Source of the DNA: CAYUWG01 sp964448285
Lineage (GTDB): Bacteria > Bacteroidota > Ignavibacteria > SZUA-365
DNA length: 56,324 nucleotides
NCBI GenBank assembly: GCA_964448285.1
Contig: CAYUWG010000019.1
Span: forward strand, 1 to 56,324
Direction of reading: 5' to 3'
The translations under genes and the position numbers were made by a program. Positions 52,685 to 56,324 of the stretch are shown piece after piece. Each line of letters begins with the position of its first letter. Within the stretch, counting starts at the first letter, position 1. The notes beneath the pieces are model-generated. The model did no database searches. It was not told the DNA's origin and was given only the letters and a program-made list of their open reading frames with translations.

Positions 52685-53803
52685 TTAAAACGGGACACCG
52701 ACCCTTCGCGAACTCACGTCGAACACGTGTTCGAGTTGAAGGACTTGGTTCTGCATCGCGTCCAAGGAAGGCGCACGCAACGTAACGTGCCCGATCTTTC
52801 GTCCCGGGCGTGCATCCTTTCCGTAGAGATGCACGTGCGCGAACGGCATCGCAAGAACGGAAGGGAGTTCCTGAACTTCGCCAAGGATATTGAACATGAC
52901 CGAAACGCCGACCGGCCCGGTCGAACCCAACGGCGAACCGGTAATCGCGCGAACGTGATTTTCAAACTGACTCACTTCCGCGCCTTCGATAGACCAGTGG
53001 CCGCTGTTGTGAACGCGGCATGCCATTTCATTCGCGTAGAGCGTCCCGTTCATCACGAAGAACTCGAACGCAAAAACTCCGACGTAGGAAAGTTGATCCA
53101 ACACACGTGTCGCGTATTCTTCACCCATTCGTTGGAGCGCATCACCGAGATCAGGCGCAGGCGCAATCGAGAGACGGAGGATACCGCCTCTGTGATGGTT
53201 TTCGACAAGGGGATAAAAACATGTGTTGCCATCGCGGCTTCTTACTGCGAGACAGGAAACTTCCCGCTCGAACGGCATGAACTCTTCAAGCAACAGCGGC
53301 TTGCCCTGAAATCTCTCCCACGCCGGTTCAACGTCACGCTCGCCGTGAAGAACGGCCTGCCCTTTTCCATCGTACCCTGACCGTCTCGTCTTCAGGACCG
53401 AAGGAATGCCGATGGCATCGATGGCTTCAACGAACTCCTCATGAGTATCGACGCGCCTGAATTTCGGAGTGGGAATGTCGAGTCGGGAGAAAAGCGTCTT
53501 TTCCTCGAGGCGATCCTGTGCTGCTGCAAGCGCTTCGGGCGGAGGAAATACCGGAAGCCGATCAGCGAGAAATTGTGCCGCTTCCGTCGGGACGTTTTCA
53601 AATTCGTACGTGACGACGTCGAGGCCATCGGCAAAGCGTTCGAGCGCATCGTGGTCGTCGTATTGCGCAACGCATAGTTCGGCGACATGGCCGGCGGGCG
53701 ACTCCGGCGATGGATCGAAGAAACGAAAGCGATGACCCAATGGATAGCCAGCTAAGGCCAGCATGCGTCCAAGCTGGCCGGCGCCAAGGACCCCGACGGT
53801 CAT
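52685..53803 (-). CDS. purK: N5-carboxyaminoimidazole ribonucleotide synthase
   Basis: A 372-residue ATP-grasp enzyme that makes N5-CAIR from AIR, ATP and bicarbonate in purine synthesis. It starts VGVLGAGQLGRMLA. The N-terminal domain includes DVVTYEFENVP, and the ATP-grasp part has KTRRSGYDGKGQ and GVFAFEFFV. The end has HLYGKDARPGRKIGHVTL, typical of PurK. The start overlaps purE by 4 bp, so the pair is coupled. Confidence 0.97.
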   Translation of the reverse strand: MTVGVLGAGQLGRMLALAGYPLGHRFRFFDPSPESPAGHVAELCVAQYDDHDALERFADGLDVVTYEFENVPTEAAQFLADRLPVFPPPEALAAAQDRLEEKTLFSRLDIPTPKFRRVDTHEEFVEAIDAIGIPSVLKTRRSGYDGKGQAVLHGERDVEPAWERFQGKPLLLEEFMPFEREVSCLAVRSRDGNTCFYPLVENHHRGGILRLSIAPAPDLGDALQRMGEEYATRVLDQLSYVGVFAFEFFVMNGTLYANEMACRVHNSGHWSIEGAEVSQFENHVRAITGSPLGSTGPVGVSVMFNILGEVQELPSVLAMPFAHVHLYGKDARPGRKIGHVTLRAPSLDAMQNQVLQLEHVFDVSSRRVGVPF

Positions 53804-54294
53804 ACCCCTTCCCTCGGATCGGGATGGTCGAGAACGGTTCGTGTTTGATGTGCGCGAAAGACGTCGAGCGCGGTGCGAAATTCAGGATGCGCGTTGGCGA
53901 GAATGGACGTGGCAAAAAGCGCTGCGTTCGTCGCACCGGCTTTTCCGATGGCGACCGTCCCCACGGGCACACCCGCAGGCATCTGGACGATGGAGAGAAG
54001 CGAGTCCAATCCGTTGAGCGCTTTCGACTGGACGGGTACACCGATGACAGGTAGCGACGTTTTCGCCGCGGTCATTCCCGGTAAGTGTGCTGCGCCACCC
54101 GCTCCCGCGATGATGACTTCAAGCCCACGGTCGCGTGCCGTAGAAGCATACTCGAAAAGCAGATCGGGTGTCCGATGCGCGGAGACGACCTTCACTTCGA
54201 AAGGGACGCCAAGCTGCGACAAAGTATCCGCCGCATGTTGCAGTGTCTCCCAATCGGATTTCGACCCCATGATTATGCCGACGAGTGGGTTCAT
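53800..54294 (-). CDS. purE: N5-CAIR mutase
   Basis: A 164-residue class I PurE that converts N5-CAIR to CAIR. Motifs are GIIMGSKSDWETL, SAHRTPDLLFEYA, GAGGAAHLPGM and MPAGVPVGTVAIG. The protein forms octamers in known cases. It is coupled to purK by a 4-bp overlap and together they carry out the bacterial two-step AIR carboxylation. Confidence 0.97.
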   Translation of the reverse strand: MNPLVGIIMGSKSDWETLQHAADTLSQLGVPFEVKVVSAHRTPDLLFEYASTARDRGLEVIIAGAGGAAHLPGMTAAKTSLPVIGVPVQSKALNGLDSLLSIVQMPAGVPVGTVAIGKAGATNAALFATSILANAHPEFRTALDVFRAHQTRTVLDHPDPREGV

Positions 54295-54371
54295 ATGTGT
54301 TCCTGGATGGTCAATGCATCACCGGTTGCAAGATACTTCGCAGAGCAGGACAAAACACATGGATGCGCCGT

Positions 54372-54971
54372 TCATCCCGCGACCGATTGGAGGCTCCTCA
54401 ACAATTCCTCCGCACACGAGTCTTTCGTCGAGATCAAGCGCAGGTATCGTTTCAACGCGTCGATCGCACAGGAATACTCTTCGTCGAGGGCGCAGACGAG
54501 TGCGAGGTTGAAATGGAGATGCTCGTACATGGGATTGATCTCTGCCGCCATCTCGTAATGGGTGCGCGAGAGCGTGTAATTGCCGGCATCGAAATAGAGG
54601 TTGCCGAGATTGTAGTGCGATTCGAAATGGCGCGGGTCTTCTTTCAACGAGCGTGTGAAGCAATCGAACGCTTTCGAGGTGTTTCCGTTTTTCGACTCGA
54701 TGATACCGAGATTGCAATAGGCATCGGCAACATGGTCGCCTTCTTCGATCGCTCGCTTGTAAAGCGCCACTGCGTTTTCCTCGCCCTGCTCATCGCAAAG
54801 CAGCGCGATGTCGAAGAGGCTGCGATCCAGCGGAAACTGGATGATGTTCTCCTGCTCATCACGAAACAGGTCGAGTTGTGCGCGTTGGCCCGCGTCCGGT
54901 TTCTTCTTTCGAACCGGTTTGAAACCGAATCGCTCACGCGGTGGAACGGGAAAGTGGAGGATGTTCGCCAT
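54372..54971 (-). CDS. Tetratricopeptide repeat protein
   Basis: A 199-residue cytoplasmic protein. A basic, proline-containing N terminus (FPVPPRERFGFKPVRKKKP) precedes about three TPR units between residues 60 and 180: ADAYCNLGIIESKNGNTSKAFDCF, HYNLGNLYFDAGNYTLSRTHYE and HFNLALVCALDEEYSCAIDALKRYL. No catalytic domain is seen; it is probably a protein-interaction factor. It lies 16 bp after the Ku gene on the same strand, so the two may be co-transcribed. Confidence 0.85.
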   Translation of the reverse strand: MANILHFPVPPRERFGFKPVRKKKPDAGQRAQLDLFRDEQENIIQFPLDRSLFDIALLCDEQGEENAVALYKRAIEEGDHVADAYCNLGIIESKNGNTSKAFDCFTRSLKEDPRHFESHYNLGNLYFDAGNYTLSRTHYEMAAEINPMYEHLHFNLALVCALDEEYSCAIDALKRYLRLISTKDSCAEELLRSLQSVAG

Positions 54972-54987
54972 CGAATATGGAAGCGGT

Positions 54988-55875
54988 TCAGGCGACCTTT
55001 CGTTTTTTCGTGACGGAAGCTTTCGCAGCCGGTGTTTTTTTCGGTGCAGGTTTCTTTGCCCGCTCTTTCACGCTTTCGCCGGTCGCTTTCTTCATCGGTT
55101 TTCGCGCACTCTTCGCCTGCTCGATACTTGCCTTCAACGCCGCCATGATATCGACGACTTCCGCGACTTCCTCAGGCGCCTGAACGATCTCCTTCCCTTC
55201 GATCTTCGCCTGGATCATTTCGCGAAGAGCAACATGGTAAGTGTCGCGCAGTTCGATTTCGTCGAGTTTCTTGGCCATCGAATCGACGAGACTTCTCGCA
55301 AGCTTGAGTTGCTCCTTATCGATCGTGATCGTATCGAGTTGGGGCACGTCCCTCATCGCTCTGACCTCGGAAGGCGTGCGAAGCTTGTAGAGAACGATAC
55401 CGCCTTCGTGCGGGGCGATCATGACAATGTCCTCCCGGTCGCGCAGAACGACTTTGCCGACGCCGAGTTTGTTGCTGTCCTTCAGCGTCTGGGAAAGCAG
55501 ACCGTACGCCTTCGCCGCTACGGGTCCATCAGGTCCCGCATAGTACGGCGCATCGTACAACGTCGGATGAATCTCGCTTGCGTCGATGAATCCGAGGATT
55601 TCGATCACCTTCGTACTCTTCAGTCGGATCTTCTCGAAATCCTCCTGCTCGATGATGACGTACTGACCGGGCTCGTATTGATACCCTTTGACAATCTGAT
55701 CAGTGGTAAGGGACTCATGGCATTGTTTGCATTTCTTGTCGTAGCCGACGGGTCCGTTATCCTTTTTGTGCAATTGGTTGAAACTGATTTTCTCCGTCGT
55801 ATCCACGGCATTGTAGATTCTCACCGGGATCGTTACTAGAGAAAACTGAATATGTCCTTTCCAAATTGCGCGCAT
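54988..55875 (-). CDS. ku: Ku protein of bacterial non-homologous end joining
   Basis: A 295-residue homodimeric Ku that binds DNA double-strand ends and recruits LigD. The start is ATG 55875 (MRAIWKGHIQFSLVTIPVRIYNA, typical) with AAGGACACGC before it. The beta-barrel core is followed by YDKKCKQCHESL, LRDREDIVMIAPHEGGIVLYKLR and MIQAKIEGKEIV. A lysine-, alanine- and proline-rich tail (about 250-295) is the flexible DNA-contact extension. No ligD gene is in the window. Confidence 0.95.
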   Translation of the reverse strand: MRAIWKGHIQFSLVTIPVRIYNAVDTTEKISFNQLHKKDNGPVGYDKKCKQCHESLTTDQIVKGYQYEPGQYVIIEQEDFEKIRLKSTKVIEILGFIDASEIHPTLYDAPYYAGPDGPVAAKAYGLLSQTLKDSNKLGVGKVVLRDREDIVMIAPHEGGIVLYKLRTPSEVRAMRDVPQLDTITIDKEQLKLARSLVDSMAKKLDEIELRDTYHVALREMIQAKIEGKEIVQAPEEVAEVVDIMAALKASIEQAKSARKPMKKATGESVKERAKKPAPKKTPAAKASVTKKRKVA

Positions 55876-56324
55876 TGCGTGTCCTTTCGAAGGGTGAATG
55901 ATGCATAGTGCCTGATGCAATGTAGGGAAATCGTGGAAAACGATGAACGGCCGTTGGCGTCAGAGGAATGGCTTCGGGGGGACAGTGGAACGGAGGGTCG
56001 GGGGAACGGTGGGACGGAGGGACGAAGGAACGGTGTGCTCTATGTATGAATGTATGATTGTATGAATGTTGTCGCACGCGGCGTCTCATTGCCTTGTGCT
56101 TCAGTTCGTGGTCGAGACCGACAATCGGCAATCTTAGTCGCGATGCTGAGCGATGGGAACGAGAGTGATGCGGAATGCGAATCCGTGATCAGTAATCCGC
56201 TAATCTGCAATCCGCAATCCTGACAGTCGTCGTAGCGACGCGGAGCGTCGAGTACTGCATTCCCACGCGGAGCGATGGGAACGAGAGTGATGCGGACTGC
56301 GAATCCGCAATCCGTAATCCCAAC
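55876..56324. repeat. Non-coding end region with REP-like fragments and simple repeats
   Basis: No gene is seen. The stretch 55975-56040 is purine-rich with repeated GGGACGGAGG-type words, and 56040-56070 has TATGAATGTATGATTG tandem words. A partial REP-like arm (GCGATGGGAACGAGAG) lies at 56148-56163. A fuller copy at 56256-56285 (GCATTCCCACGCGGAGCG then ATGGGAACGAG) matches the right array at 1021-1408 but has an extra base in the hairpin arm. Between and after them are AATCCGCAATCC words. Small hairpins CGTCG-TAG-CGACG and GACGC-GGA-GCGTC lie near 56226-56250. Confidence 0.65.

Overview
The window comes from a Gram-negative bacterium of moderate GC content, most likely in the Bacteroidota/Chlorobiota (FCB) group, for example an Ignavibacteria- or Kapabacteria-like lineage. 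The placement is an inference from a secreted enzyme with a type IX secretion (T9SS) tail, an alternative complex III (ACIII) operon joined to an A2-type cytochrome c oxidase operon, and several secreted or lipoprotein genes. No rRNA, tRNA, CRISPR array, prophage or classical insertion sequence was found.

Layout. 1-1408: a REP-associated tyrosine transposase (RAYT) between two inverted arrays of 51-bp hairpin repeats. 1432-4830: a molybdenum hydroxylase large subunit, a HicBA toxin-antitoxin pair and a decayed copy of the hydroxylase 3' end. 5033-9692: small accessory genes, including a CopD-like membrane protein, a GH114-type enzyme with a T9SS tail, a class I glutamine amidotransferase and a hemerythrin-like protein. 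9798-26283 (minus strand): an unbroken 18-gene respiratory operon. It is transcribed as cytochrome c, coxB, coxA, heme A synthase, heme O synthase, coxC, coxD, an ABC transporter pair, SCO1, DUF420, a small CxxC protein, then actA to actF. Terminators flank it at 9742-9773 and 26505-26542. 26573-28391 (minus): an ECF sigma factor, zinc-type anti-sigma factor, DUF302, DUF6132 and thioredoxin operon.

28450-30869 (minus): a YgjP-like metallopeptidase and a phosphate transporter with its DUF47 partner. 31174-38394 (plus): a secreted GH57-type enzyme, a small SpoT-like hydrolase, D-aminoacyl-tRNA deacylase, a phosphoglycerate-mutase-like enzyme and ComEC. 38437-42237 (minus): two tandem B12-binding radical SAM proteins behind a nucleotidyltransferase-like gene. 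42339-44993 (minus): DUF192, a heavy-metal-binding lipoprotein, a redoxin and alkaline phosphatase. 45230-50273 (plus): a second ECF sigma operon with an envelope protein, lipoproteins and a glycosyltransferase. 50577-55875 (minus): a glycosyltransferase, a purple-acid-phosphatase-like enzyme, purK, purE, a TPR protein and Ku. The window ends in more REP-like fragments.

How the genes work together. In the respiratory block, ACIII oxidises quinol and passes electrons through cytochrome c to the oxidase. CtaA and CtaB make heme A, SCO1 and probably DUF420 assist oxidase maturation, and the ABC pair may do so too. The best candidates for little-described biology are the RAYT with its symmetrical arrays, the sigma/DUF302/DUF6132/thioredoxin operon, the nucleotidyltransferase plus twin radical SAM cassette, and the HicBA pair caught inside a partial gene duplication.
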